Part shown: positions 51,723 to 60,563 of the stretch, piece by piece | Layout: each line of letters begins with the position of its first letter | Position numbering within the stretch: the stretch's first letter is position 1 | Assembly (NCBI GenBank): GCA_036677685.1 | Contig: JAVBWA010000008.1 | Span: 246,965-310,964 of the forward strand | From: JAQUBU01 sp036677685 | GTDB lineage: Bacteria > Bacillota > Syntrophomonadia > Syntrophomonadales > Syntrophomonadaceae | Direction: 5' to 3' | DNA length: 64,000 nucleotides | Notes under the pieces: model-generated | The model's database searches: none | Told to the model about the DNA's origin: nothing | Seen by the model: only the letters and a program-made list of their open reading frames with translations | Made by a program: the position numbers and the translations under genes

Positions 51723-52424
51723 ATGAGAGGTATTTTTATTAAGCTGGAACGCCGGAAGAAATTGACCAGCAATGAATATCAGAGGTTGATGGAATACGCA
51801 GACGCATTGCGTTTGGACTCACCGGATTCCTATGCCTTGTTTTATGATAGATATGCTTCAATTTTACACCGTGATTATGCGGCTTTCTTACCTCGTTTTA
51901 ATTACGGTATTGACGATTTATTTGATTTTTTACTCTCCCACCCGGAAGCCTTGGCCAGCCTGGAAAAAACTCAACTGGACTTGGAATTGTTTCCTGGGAG
52001 CTTGCATCCATATATCGAGTATCTTCTCACTTCGGGCCCGGCTAATAATGAATTTCAGGGGATTCTGCAATTTATTAAACCCCGGAGTTCATTGCTGGGA
52101 CAAGTTCCCCAGCCCCGGTCCAATCCTTTGGTCTGCAAATATGAAGATTCCAACCCCTACAAAGAGATCGGGTTGAAGCAGCATTTTGACCGTCTGGGAC
52201 GTTATTCCTTTGTTACCCGCCTGCAAAGCTACCGTTATTTGAGCGGCAAGAAGGCCAGGCAAGACCGTATCGAATATGTCGCACCCGATCAATTAGGAGG
52301 TATTTTTAGTAATAAGGAGAAATCCATATACTATTATATATTTCTTAGTGAAGCAGACCCCATAAAGGCCGACAATGCCTGCAAACTGCTTAATTCGATC
52401 TTTCATGGTCGGGAACAGGAGTAG
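51723..52424 (+). CDS. Hsp70-operon gene 1: unknown protein
   Basis: About 233 residues from ATG 51723 (MRGIFIKLERRKK), with GGGTGG 6 bases upstream; an ATG at 51717 abuts that site. Mostly helical and soluble, no membrane segment or known motif. The middle (LGRYSFVTRLQSYRYLSGKK) is basic. It is the first of four tightly packed genes ending in the Hsp70-like ATPase, so a role in that system is inferred from position only. Confidence 0.65.
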   Translation: MRGIFIKLERRKKLTSNEYQRLMEYADALRLDSPDSYALFYDRYASILHRDYAAFLPRFNYGIDDLFDFLLSHPEALASLEKTQLDLELFPGSLHPYIEYLLTSGPANNEFQGILQFIKPRSSLLGQVPQPRSNPLVCKYEDSNPYKEIGLKQHFDRLGRYSFVTRLQSYRYLSGKKARQDRIEYVAPDQLGGIFSNKEKSIYYYIFLSEADPIKADNACKLLNSIFHGREQE

Positions 52425-52427
52425 CCG

Positions 52428-53909
52428 ATGGAAGACATTCGGGATATTTTAAGCACATATCATGATATAAACGAGCATTCGGGGCTTTTTGAATTTTGGG
52501 AAGACGAGCTGCTGCTGCGCCGGCAAGCACGAGTAATCGATATCAACCCGGAACAATCGGTAACTGATGCCCGCGAACTCGATTTTTTATTACGCTCACT
52601 ATACTTTGCCGGACATCCCGAAGATTTCTTCAATATTTTAATAAACAATCTGCATACCCATCCGGTTTTACACTGGCTGCAAAATTCTCCAAGTTCTCTG
52701 CGGGAAGCTTTTCTAAAATTCCTGCCCTGGTATATCAGCAGCCATTGCAACGAAACCCGAAAACTGCAATTCCTAGTTAGTATTTACCAGAATTCCTATC
52801 AAGCGGCTTATCAGTCTATTGCCAATGTTTTAAATCTGGAGCTCTGCCGCTATTTGCTTTCGCGGACTGCCAATCCAGGGTTGCGGGCCCTGCTTAAAAA
52901 CCGGGAGGAGCTATTATTAAAAGAAAAAAGCCAGACCCTTTACGGGATTCGGCCGGACCTAAGCAAAAATCCTGCCTATGCTACATTTTACGGGGACAAG
53001 GTTAAATTGCTGGGAGATACCTTTGATCTGATGCAATCTGCAGACAGCCGTAATTTTAACGATCCATACAGCGCCAAACGCTTTGAACTTTTGCTGAGGG
53101 TTGGGGAAATGCTTTTCGAGTGCGGGCTGATAGAGGACTGTTTGCTTAATCTGGGAGATACTTATGAAGACTATCAACAGAATAACCGCCTGGTAGAATC
53201 TCTGGAAGATGAAAAAATTTACCGCCAGTTTTTCAGAATCCTGCGCCGGGTTGTACCCTGTTATGCTCTGCTTTTTAAGCCAAATTCGGCTTGGACCGAG
53301 GCGCTTGATATCTACTGCCAATTCTTTGCCCGCTTGGAAGCTGATCTGCCTTCACTCCAGTATCTGAATATTTATGAAAGTATTATCGCCGGAAAGCAGC
53401 TTGATTCACAGCATATAGCTCTGGAGATCTTCTTTAAATGTAAAAAAATTCAGGATTTCCGATCAAGTGAACCCCCTTTGCTTACTGCCCAAGATATTGG
53501 TTCGGGCTTGGCGGAAGAGCGCCTGCGTCAACTCCAGCAGCTATTCCAGGAGAAACTATCCACCCTCCCCCATGAAGCCTTTGTGATTATGGAGTTGATG
53601 AGACTGCTGCAGCTTAAGGGATATCTGGAGCTTGACCATAAACTGGCCAAAGCCTTGTTAAGCGCTTATATTGACTTGTGGAAATGGGTTCCCCACCCGC
53701 TTTTTATGAACCGCTCCATTGTGGAACATCTGGCTCCCCGCTTGGATGATTCAAGCCGTTTGGAATCAGAACGTTTATTAACAGCACTAGAAAACTACGA
53801 TAATGAAAAACTGAGCAGTGATTTATCGAACCGCCCTGAGTTATTTAGAAAACGCAGTGAAAACGTGCGCAGAGAGATATTTCTGGGTAAATTTCTGGGA
53901 TGGTTGTGA
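52428..53909 (+). CDS. Hsp70-operon gene 2: large helical protein of unknown family
   Basis: 493 residues, AGGAG 6 bases before the ATG and 3 bp after gene 1. Predominantly alpha-helical throughout, with repeated Leu/Tyr/Phe-rich helices that recall TPR or HEAT-like solenoids, though I see no clear repeat unit. No membrane helix, catalytic motif or signal peptide. It may be a scaffold or client-binding factor of the neighbouring Hsp70-like protein; this is inference from the operon. Confidence 0.65.
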   Translation: MEDIRDILSTYHDINEHSGLFEFWEDELLLRRQARVIDINPEQSVTDARELDFLLRSLYFAGHPEDFFNILINNLHTHPVLHWLQNSPSSLREAFLKFLPWYISSHCNETRKLQFLVSIYQNSYQAAYQSIANVLNLELCRYLLSRTANPGLRALLKNREELLLKEKSQTLYGIRPDLSKNPAYATFYGDKVKLLGDTFDLMQSADSRNFNDPYSAKRFELLLRVGEMLFECGLIEDCLLNLGDTYEDYQQNNRLVESLEDEKIYRQFFRILRRVVPCYALLFKPNSAWTEALDIYCQFFARLEADLPSLQYLNIYESIIAGKQLDSQHIALEIFFKCKKIQDFRSSEPPLLTAQDIGSGLAEERLRQLQQLFQEKLSTLPHEAFVIMELMRLLQLKGYLELDHKLAKALLSAYIDLWKWVPHPLFMNRSIVEHLAPRLDDSSRLESERLLTALENYDNEKLSSDLSNRPELFRKRSENVRREIFLGKFLGWL

Positions 53910-53949
53910 AAGACCGCTCATTTGAATCTACTTGAAAGGACTTTACCAT

Positions 53950-55557
53950 ATGAGTGTTAAAGTTGATCTTAATACTTATCAGGATATGTTTGATTCTTTG
54001 CTGCTGCAGTTGAGCCGGGAAATCGGCAGTTTAAGCCGGGCCGAGCTGAAAGAATTGTCCGCTCATCCGGATGGGGAAACTTATATATATGAATTGAACT
54101 CCTTTTATTACCGGAGTTTTGTGGAAAAATTCTGTCCCGATTACAAAAATGCCATAAAAGAAGATATATCCAAGCTATTACACCTGAGCCTCCAGGAAGA
54201 TATGGTAAAACATAATATCGTAACCAACCTGAAACGCTATACCAAATTATATAATCAGTGCAAGCGACTGGCTTCCTTGTTGGAAGAGTGGCACCTGGAG
54301 AATGCTCAGGCCCAGCAATCATTCAGCACTGAGCTGGAGCGTTATGGGCTGGAACTCTTCTATGCTTTGAAAAGTATTCAAACCAGTTTACGGTCCTTGC
54401 AGGAAATGATGCAGGGTTTGCAGTCATTGCTGGGGGATCAGCAATTACTGGATATTGTAAACAATGTGACCATCCCTCTTGATCTTTTTAATATTTTGCT
54501 TTGCCTGGACGGGGATAATCGCATTGTTATGGAACATTTCAATTATTTGTTGATAGAACTGCGCCAATTGTTAAGCACGCAGCGCGAAACAGTTCCGAAC
54601 AAGGAAACCGGCCGCTCTGAGCTTGCCAAAATCACATCATCGGCAATTCAGGAGCTTAGCAAACATATTGATAAAGCCGACAAATCCTTACTGGCTTTTT
54701 ACCGGCGCAATATTTTGGAACCCTTAAGCTTTAAAGCCGGATTGCTCGAACAATATAGTTCCAGCAGCAATCTTATCCAGTTTGACCGGACCGCTCACGA
54801 TTTTGAGCTTTATTTGCAGGGCCTGCTTTATGTGTTTGAAAAAGCGCTTGCTATCGCACCCGATCCCAGCAGTCATTTATTGCGGTCTGTAAATCAGCTG
54901 GCCCATCTGAAACCAGATTTTTCCGGACAAATACCGGCTAGTCTGGATGAGCTTGTAAAAGAAACCAATGGTATAATAAACAGTTTTCCCCTGGTCAAAG
55001 GAGCCGATTTTGACTATTTCAGCGACAAATCCAATGACATCCTCAATAAATGCCAAACCTGGCTGGACACTTTAACGGACCCGGGAGAATTTGCCCATAT
55101 TGCACCCCTGGATCTGCGGCTAGGCCAACTAAAACATGAACTATCCTATTTTCAGCTCCGTCTGGAAATCCTTAATACCCAGCAAAGTCAAGCTGTCCAG
55201 ACTTATACCCGTTTGAACCAAATCGGCCAAATACTTGCTTCATATCTCACTTTGATTACGGATATCAAGGCTGATTTGGAAAGGATGCTGGCACCCCGTA
55301 ATTTATCCCGGGCCTGGAAAGATATGCGGGTAAAAGTTGAACGGGTGGCTCTGGAAAAAGGCCGCTACTTCCCCCATGATTATCTTGATTTGTTGGATAA
55401 ATACCGGGTTGAAACCAGAATCAGTGAAGAGCCCGACAACATTGTCCTCTATGATGAGGGTGATATTTTTATTATTAAAGTGGAAGATTTATGTGAAGAG
55501 GAAGTACCGTATCTGGTTGTCAGCCAGCAGAAACCTGCTGCCGATGCCAATAACTGA
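53950..55557 (+). CDS. Hsp70-operon gene 3: helical protein of unknown family
   Basis: About 535 residues from ATG 53950 (MSVKVDLNTYQDMF), with AAAGGA 9 bases upstream. Long amphipathic helices and probable coiled-coil stretches (about 95-150 and 400-460) lead to a ~50-residue beta-rich end (NIVLYDEGDIFIIKVEDLCE). It could be a nucleotide-exchange-type or bridging factor, since GrpE-like proteins are coiled coils with a small beta domain. No GrpE motif is visible and this remains a guess. It ends 8 bp before the Hsp70-like gene. Confidence 0.65.
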   Translation: MSVKVDLNTYQDMFDSLLLQLSREIGSLSRAELKELSAHPDGETYIYELNSFYYRSFVEKFCPDYKNAIKEDISKLLHLSLQEDMVKHNIVTNLKRYTKLYNQCKRLASLLEEWHLENAQAQQSFSTELERYGLELFYALKSIQTSLRSLQEMMQGLQSLLGDQQLLDIVNNVTIPLDLFNILLCLDGDNRIVMEHFNYLLIELRQLLSTQRETVPNKETGRSELAKITSSAIQELSKHIDKADKSLLAFYRRNILEPLSFKAGLLEQYSSSSNLIQFDRTAHDFELYLQGLLYVFEKALAIAPDPSSHLLRSVNQLAHLKPDFSGQIPASLDELVKETNGIINSFPLVKGADFDYFSDKSNDILNKCQTWLDTLTDPGEFAHIAPLDLRLGQLKHELSYFQLRLEILNTQQSQAVQTYTRLNQIGQILASYLTLITDIKADLERMLAPRNLSRAWKDMRVKVERVALEKGRYFPHDYLDLLDKYRVETRISEEPDNIVLYDEGDIFIIKVEDLCEEEVPYLVVSQQKPAADANN

Positions 55558-55565
55558 GGTGAAGT

Positions 55566-57314
55566 ATGCATCTGGGAATAGACTTCGGAACATCATATAC
55601 CAAACTGGGCTATTGGGAAGACGATCACTTCACCAACCTGACCGGAAGTGAACAAAGAATTCCCAGTGTTGTTGCCTGGCTGCCCTCACAGCCCGGCTTG
55701 TTTTTTGGCAACCGGGCTTACCGGCTTGAGGGACCCGGAGTGGTGCGGGTCAGTTTTTTCAAGCTGGCTCTAAAAAGAAACCCTAATTTTACTTTGGGTT
55801 CATTCAGCCTTCCTGATATCATGCGGGAGTTTTTCAGCTTTCTTAAGCAAGATTATCTCGATGTGTGTCAAGGAGACGCAGGCGCAGGCAAGAACCGTCC
55901 CCTTGCCTGCGTGGAATCAATCAGCCTGTCGGTTCCCAATTATTTCGGGCTCAACTCGCGCCGCATACTGCTGGAAGCTGCCAGGGAAGTTTTTCGAGTG
56001 AAAGACATATATCTGCTGCCCGAGCCGATTGCAGCAGTATGCGGATATAATTACAGCCATCCTGATAATCCTCTGCAGGGTGATATATTAAGTATAGATA
56101 TCGGGGGAGGCACCAGTGACTTCAGTTTTCTCAGGCTTATGCAGGACAGTCGGGAAATCCTTTTGGAAACCCAGCTGCAAATCGGTAATGATGCTTTTTC
56201 GGGTTTGGAAATTGACCGCAATATACTGCACCATATATTCTTTCCAGGTTTTCACATGCAGCACGGGGAAGCATTGCCTGAACCCTTCTGGACCGAGAAC
56301 TTCAATTCTTCCCGGGATAAATTTATTTTCAACTATTTAATGATGCAGGCCGAAAAGTTCAAAATCGAAATGAGCGTCCGCGAACAATGTTGCCTGGATA
56401 TTCCCGATTTTTATCACGGCAAATCCCTGCAAGTGAACATAGATCGGAATATGTTTACCCTCCAGTTGCATGATGTTTTTGAACGTTTGAAGATATTCTT
56501 TACTGAATCACTAAAAAACCGGGCTCAAAACCTTGGTCTCTATGACGGGCAGCACTGGCAGCTTGACTGTATTCTTTTGCAGGGAGGGGCTTCCCGATGC
56601 CATGGAGTAAGAAAAACGATAGAAGAGCTTTGCCCGGGAGTAACTTTAATTCAGCCTGAAGATGTCGATTTTAATGTGGTGCGGGGACTTAGCTTGTGGA
56701 ATGAGAGTATGGCTGCGAGCAACCGGATAAAGAGCATTTATCCCTTTCAGTTCTATATAGCCAGACTTGATCCGCTAAATAAAAATCCCGACCTGGAGAA
56801 AATAAACTTCGACACCGGCAATTTGGAACTGGATATTCGGGGGAGATACAAAATCTTTTCCTTTAACCCTGATTCCAATTATAATTTGGCAGTTGACAAT
56901 GAAATGTTAAGCTGCAAGATTTACGAAGTTGAAGAAGCGGATAACCATGTTGAACTGGCAAGATTCCAGGGGCAGGAATTGGTGTGGCGTCTTGAAGGCC
57001 CAAGAGAACAGGCCCCGGAAACTGTAAATATTTATCTGGATATGGCCAATTCCCAATTGGCAAGCAGGGATTTTGTCGAAGAAAAACCGGGCGGGAAGGC
57101 AAAACACTCGGAACTGCTTAAGAACTATTTGTTAAGTGAGCAAAAAGCGTTAGCCTGGATAGGCAGCTATCCCCTTGCCCGGCAGCCTTTGTTAAGTGAT
57201 TTTAAATCTCATTTATCCAAACAGGAACTTAAAACTGACCTGCCCTGGCACCATCATGCACAAACCACCCGCTATAAACTGCTATGCCTGCTGGATTTTC
57301 TTACACGCAGTTAG
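55566..57314 (+). CDS. Divergent Hsp70-type ATPase
   Basis: 582 residues, GAGGTGA just upstream. Residues 1-~370 are an actin/Hsp70 nucleotide-binding domain: phosphate 1 GIDFGTSYTKLG, the connecting LLPEPIAAVCGYNY, phosphate 2 ILSIDIGGGTSDFSF and adenosine LLQGGASRCHGVR. The C-terminal ~210 residues are not the usual Hsp70 beta-sandwich plus helical lid; only ~80 residues of beta-type sequence are followed by helices. Residues ~103-116 come from a small palindromic repeat inserted in frame. It is not DnaK and has no DnaJ or GrpE beside it. It is probably the ATPase of the four-gene system. Confidence 0.85.
   Translation: MHLGIDFGTSYTKLGYWEDDHFTNLTGSEQRIPSVVAWLPSQPGLFFGNRAYRLEGPGVVRVSFFKLALKRNPNFTLGSFSLPDIMREFFSFLKQDYLDVCQGDAGAGKNRPLACVESISLSVPNYFGLNSRRILLEAAREVFRVKDIYLLPEPIAAVCGYNYSHPDNPLQGDILSIDIGGGTSDFSFLRLMQDSREILLETQLQIGNDAFSGLEIDRNILHHIFFPGFHMQHGEALPEPFWTENFNSSRDKFIFNYLMMQAEKFKIEMSVREQCCLDIPDFYHGKSLQVNIDRNMFTLQLHDVFERLKIFFTESLKNRAQNLGLYDGQHWQLDCILLQGGASRCHGVRKTIEELCPGVTLIQPEDVDFNVVRGLSLWNESMAASNRIKSIYPFQFYIARLDPLNKNPDLEKINFDTGNLELDIRGRYKIFSFNPDSNYNLAVDNEMLSCKIYEVEEADNHVELARFQGQELVWRLEGPREQAPETVNIYLDMANSQLASRDFVEEKPGGKAKHSELLKNYLLSEQKALAWIGSYPLARQPLLSDFKSHLSKQELKTDLPWHHHAQTTRYKLLCLLDFLTRS
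55883..55911. repeat. GTCCCC-centred palindrome inside the Hsp70-like gene
   Basis: CGCAGGCAAG (55883-55892) pairs perfectly with CTTGCCTGCG (55902-55911) around AACCGTCCC. The core AAGAACCGTCCCC recurs at 62338-62363 (and GAACGTCCCC at 62381-62390). Here it lies within coding sequence and adds about 14 residues in frame. Confidence 0.7.
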
Positions 57315-57318
57315 CTCT

Positions 57319-57813
57319 CTATTTCCCCCACAATTTGGACAGCCAAGATTTCCCTTTGCCTTCCTGTTCAGCTTTCCAAAGGTTGAGGAAATCATCTATT
57401 TTCCTCTCACGCTCCAAGTTACGCTTTTCGATTTTTTCCTCCAGTTTTTCCATACGTTTTTCCAGCCTGTTGTTTTGTTCCAGCAATTCCCGGTTCTGTT
57501 CATAAATATTTTTGGTAATCGAGACAACTTCCAGCAAATCAAGACTTAAGGAATTACCCGCTTTGGTAATTCCGGTCTCTTCTTTTTCCTCAGTGTTCTC
57601 CAGGGCCAGCTTGATCGCCGTGGTATTGAGTCCCCGATCCTTAAGCTGTAAAACCAGTTTGAGGGTTTCCAGGTCGGATTCGGTGTATAGCCGATCACTT
57701 CGTTCATTACGCTTGATCTTTAAACCCAGCGTATTTTCCAAATAGCGCAGGGTATATTGCTCTACACCCAGCAGTTCTGCGACTTCACCAATTTTATAAT
57801 ATCTTTCCTTCAT
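57319..57813 (-). CDS. MerR-family regulator
   Basis: 164 residues. Residues ~5-72 are a MerR winged helix (YKIGEVAELLGVEQYTLRYL, RLYTESDLETLKLVLQLKDRG). Residues ~100-150 form a coiled coil (NRELLEQNNRLEKRMEKLEEK). It has no metal-binding Cys. Its stop is 4 bp from the end of the Hsp70-like gene on the other strand. It could control that operon, although it is convergent with it, or other genes. A large palindrome lies 218 bp upstream of it. Confidence 0.9.
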   Translation of the reverse strand: MKERYYKIGEVAELLGVEQYTLRYLENTLGLKIKRNERSDRLYTESDLETLKLVLQLKDRGLNTTAIKLALENTEEKEETGITKAGNSLSLDLLEVVSITKNIYEQNRELLEQNNRLEKRMEKLEEKIEKRNLERERKIDDFLNLWKAEQEGKGKSWLSKLWGK

Positions 57814-58030
57814 ACTGTAACCTTTTCACCCCTTGCTTCATAAATTGTTATTAGCTTAGTCAATAAAGTTTAAACATCACAGAATCGGGCTCCGCAACTT
57901 GATAACTATTTGACAGGCAGCAAGCGAATTCACTTTGGAAGCAATTTTTTCTCAAGTTAACAAGGAAACTGATAATTAACTTAACAGCGAACTTTATTGT
58001 AAGCCTTTACTTTCCCTTCCCAATCTATAT

Positions 58031-58062
58031 GCTCATATATACTGTTTAATACATATATGAGC
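58031..58062. promoter_or_regulatory. Large palindrome upstream of tandem terminators
   Basis: GCTCATATAT (58031-58040) and ATATATGAGC (58053-58062) form a perfect 10-bp inverted repeat with a 12-bp centre. It directly precedes two terminators (58064-58128). It may be an operator for the MerR gene or the left arm of a short RNA. Confidence 0.4.
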
Positions 58063-58063
58063 A

Positions 58064-58097
58064 AAGCCGCCCCAAATACGGGACGGCTTCTTTTTTT
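58064..58097 (+). terminator. Terminator, plus-strand U-run
   Basis: AAGCCG (58064-58069) pairs with CGGCTT (58084-58089), with CCC/GGG pairs inside, and is followed by TCTTTTTTT (58089-58097). The plus-strand U-run fits termination of transcripts from the palindrome side. Confidence 0.7.
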
Positions 58098-58099
58098 GG

Positions 58100-58128
58100 A
58101 AAAGAGGACTCCGCTAGGCGGAGTCCTC
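58100..58128 (-). terminator. Terminator of the acyl-CoA dehydrogenase gene
   Basis: GAGGACTCCGC (58104-58114) and GCGGAGTCCTC (58118-58128) form a perfect 11-bp stem with a 3-base loop. The minus-strand side is followed by TTTTCC. It lies 38 bp past the acyl-CoA dehydrogenase stop. Confidence 0.85.
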
Positions 58129-58165
58129 AAGCTTAATCTTATATATATGTTCTATATCTTGGATT

Positions 58166-60001
58166 CTAGTATTCGAATGCCTCTAAGGGAACATCGATTG
58201 CAGAGGTATCGCCATCCATTACGATTTCGGCAACGTTCCATACGTTGGGTACTACGTTTCTCAGATAGTATCTGGCAGAAGCTACCTTGCCAACGTAGAA
58301 GTTGTAATCAAAGTGGTCGGAGCCAACTTCTTTGGCTTTCTTGTCAGCCAGCAGAGCCTGGTCGAGGATCAGGCGGCCACAATACAGCTGTGAAGTAGCG
58401 GTCAGCACCCGGCGGGAGAACAGCGGGATGATGCTAGGATTAGCCTTGGCTTTTTCGTTGTAAACCGTGAGCATCTCCTTGAAGGCATTAAGGCCTTTGC
58501 CCAGGTTGGCAAATTCCTTAAGGAAGGTTTCATTGGCTTTGTTTTCCTCGTAGAAATCAACCATATCCTGTACAAATTTTCCGAAAACGGATCCGCCCTT
58601 CATGGTCATCTTGCGACCTACCAGGTCCATGGACTGGATGAAGTTGGTGCCTTCCCAGATGGAATAGATCTTCGAGTCGCGGGCCAGCTTGGATACGGGA
58701 TATTCTTCGCAGTAGCCATATCCGCCATAGGATTGGATGGCCTCGGAGATCAAGCCCCAGCTCTCATCGGAGATATAAGCCTTGACTAACGGAGTGGTCA
58801 TTTCAATCAGGTCGCTGGCAGCTTTTCTGACTTCCGGATCGGGATCGCGGTGTCTCTGGTCAAATGCCAGGTATACCCGATATAACATTGCTCTCATGGC
58901 ATCAAGATGAGCCTTACCGAGCAACAGGGTGCGTTTGATATCCTCATGGTTGATAATTGCTACACGACCGGCTTTGGGATTGGTCATCAGACGGCCCTGT
59001 ACTCTTTCCTTAGCATTTTCACGGGCATTGTGAAATGCATTGAGGATACAGGAGAAAGCCATATGACCGGTCTCCATGCGAGCCAGGTTCATCATCTGGA
59101 ACATCTGAACCATACCCTGGCCTTTACCGTCGTTTTCACGGGGGTCATTACCCAAAAGCCAGCCGCGGCAGCCGTCATTGTCGCCAGCCGCCAAGGCAGC
59201 GGTTACGGAGCCGGCTTGACCCATTTTATGTTCTACACCAGTGGTCTGGAAGTCGTTGTCGGAAAGGCTGCCATCTTCGTTAACCCAGAATTTCGGTACT
59301 ACAAACAGAGAAATTCCGCCGGTTCCGGGTTTGGCACCTTCCACACGGGCCAGATAAAGGTGAATTATGTTTTCGCAGAAATCATTGTCACCGCCAGTGA
59401 TGAATATTTTGCTGCCTTTGATTTTGAAGATGCGGGGATCATCGGTCGGATAAGCCTTGGATAGGATATCTCCTACGTCAGAGCCTGCACTGGGCTCAGT
59501 CAGACACATGGTGCCGGACCAGGTTCCATCCATCATCTTGGGCAGGAACATGGCTTTTACCTTTTCATCACCAAAGCTCTGAATCAGGTCAGCAGAACCG
59601 CTGGTTAAGAGAACATAAGGCATGAAAGTGGGGTTGGCAGCCGCAATTAATTCCCAAACTGCAGCATGCAGCATTTCCGGCAATACCATGGCATCCGGAG
59701 AATTATCTATATTGCTGGTGCCCCAGCCTTCACTCTGCAGTTGGTGGAAAAGGGGTCCAAAAGTAGGCGGGCAAGTTACTTTACCATTTTCGAACTTGAT
59801 AGGATTGTTTTCACCGTCATCATTGGTGGCTTCGATTACTTCCTTACACATCTTCAGGATGGGGCCAAGAACAGCCTTGATGTCATCTCTGGAATAGTAA
59901 TCGGCAAATTGTGGATAATTGAAAACTCCCTCAGTCGGAAGCCATTCTGAAATAATAAATTCAAAGTCTCTAATATTATTAACCGCAAAATTAGAAGCCA
60001 T
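58166..60001 (-). CDS. Acyl-CoA dehydrogenase with C-terminal extension
   Basis: 611 residues. The FAD-dependent acyl-CoA dehydrogenase core (residues ~1-470) has MCLTEPSAGSDVGDI, a flavin-binding KGSKIFITGGD segment and the catalytic-base region IWEGTNFIQSMDL. A C-terminal domain of ~120 residues (Pfam AcylCoA_DH_C type) follows, as in long forms of ~600 residues. It oxidises an acyl-CoA to the enoyl-CoA. It is placed near other beta-oxidation genes in the window, though not in one operon with them. The terminator is at 58100-58128. Confidence 0.94.
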   Translation of the reverse strand: MASNFAVNNIRDFEFIISEWLPTEGVFNYPQFADYYSRDDIKAVLGPILKMCKEVIEATNDDGENNPIKFENGKVTCPPTFGPLFHQLQSEGWGTSNIDNSPDAMVLPEMLHAAVWELIAAANPTFMPYVLLTSGSADLIQSFGDEKVKAMFLPKMMDGTWSGTMCLTEPSAGSDVGDILSKAYPTDDPRIFKIKGSKIFITGGDNDFCENIIHLYLARVEGAKPGTGGISLFVVPKFWVNEDGSLSDNDFQTTGVEHKMGQAGSVTAALAAGDNDGCRGWLLGNDPRENDGKGQGMVQMFQMMNLARMETGHMAFSCILNAFHNARENAKERVQGRLMTNPKAGRVAIINHEDIKRTLLLGKAHLDAMRAMLYRVYLAFDQRHRDPDPEVRKAASDLIEMTTPLVKAYISDESWGLISEAIQSYGGYGYCEEYPVSKLARDSKIYSIWEGTNFIQSMDLVGRKMTMKGGSVFGKFVQDMVDFYEENKANETFLKEFANLGKGLNAFKEMLTVYNEKAKANPSIIPLFSRRVLTATSQLYCGRLILDQALLADKKAKEVGSDHFDYNFYVGKVASARYYLRNVVPNVWNVAEIVMDGDTSAIDVPLEAFEY

Positions 60002-60474
60002 GTTTTATTCCCTCCATTTTCTAATAATTTCTCAAGAGGTTCCAGCAAACTGGTTCGATTTCCCCCTTATATAGTTTTAATTTTTTTAGTTCTTCCAGAT
60101 TCTCTGTGGATGTAACCCCCATACTATTTCTTAAGATCGTAACAATTTTAGTCATATACTCTTTGTTTGTCCAACCACCTCCTCAAGCCATAGATGAGCC
60201 CTCCACCCTTGAGGTCCTTTATAAACCTTAATTGCGCAAAACAGGAATCCTGTTTGAGAGGCGAACCATAAGATTTGCCGGACTTCTATAATCATGGAGA
60301 AGCTAAAAAAATCATAAAGCTAAAAATAATATACTGTGAGTTATTTTTTTATATTCTCATTTAGTAAAGCAAAACCCTCTTTTTAAAAAACTTTTTTCTT
60401 CAAATTAAAATGAAAAAAATCACAAACCTAAAGGATTTTTGCATATTTTGTTGAATTATAAAGGGGTGCTTTTT
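60002..60474. other. Divergent intergenic region
   Basis: Between the acyl-CoA dehydrogenase and the acetate transporter. It holds an AACAGGAATCCTGTT hairpin (near 60240) and AT-rich promoter-like sequence, but no clear consensus promoter. Confidence 0.45.
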
Positions 60475-60534
60475 ATGAGCAATGAAATTCCAGCGAAAGG
60501 AGGCCACAGCTTAAAACAAATAATTAAACATTAA
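60475..60534 (+). CDS. Possible 19-residue leader peptide
   Basis: ATG 60475 has AAGGGGTG 6 bases upstream and codes MSNEIPAKGGHSLKQIIKH, ending 29 bp before the acetate transporter start. The internal AAAGGAGGCC is also a strong ribosome site with no proper start. It may be a leader peptide that regulates the transporter, or fortuitous. Confidence 0.3.
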   Translation: MSNEIPAKGGHSLKQIIKH

Positions 60535-60563
60535 AATAAATACTATTAGGAGGAGGCATTGAA

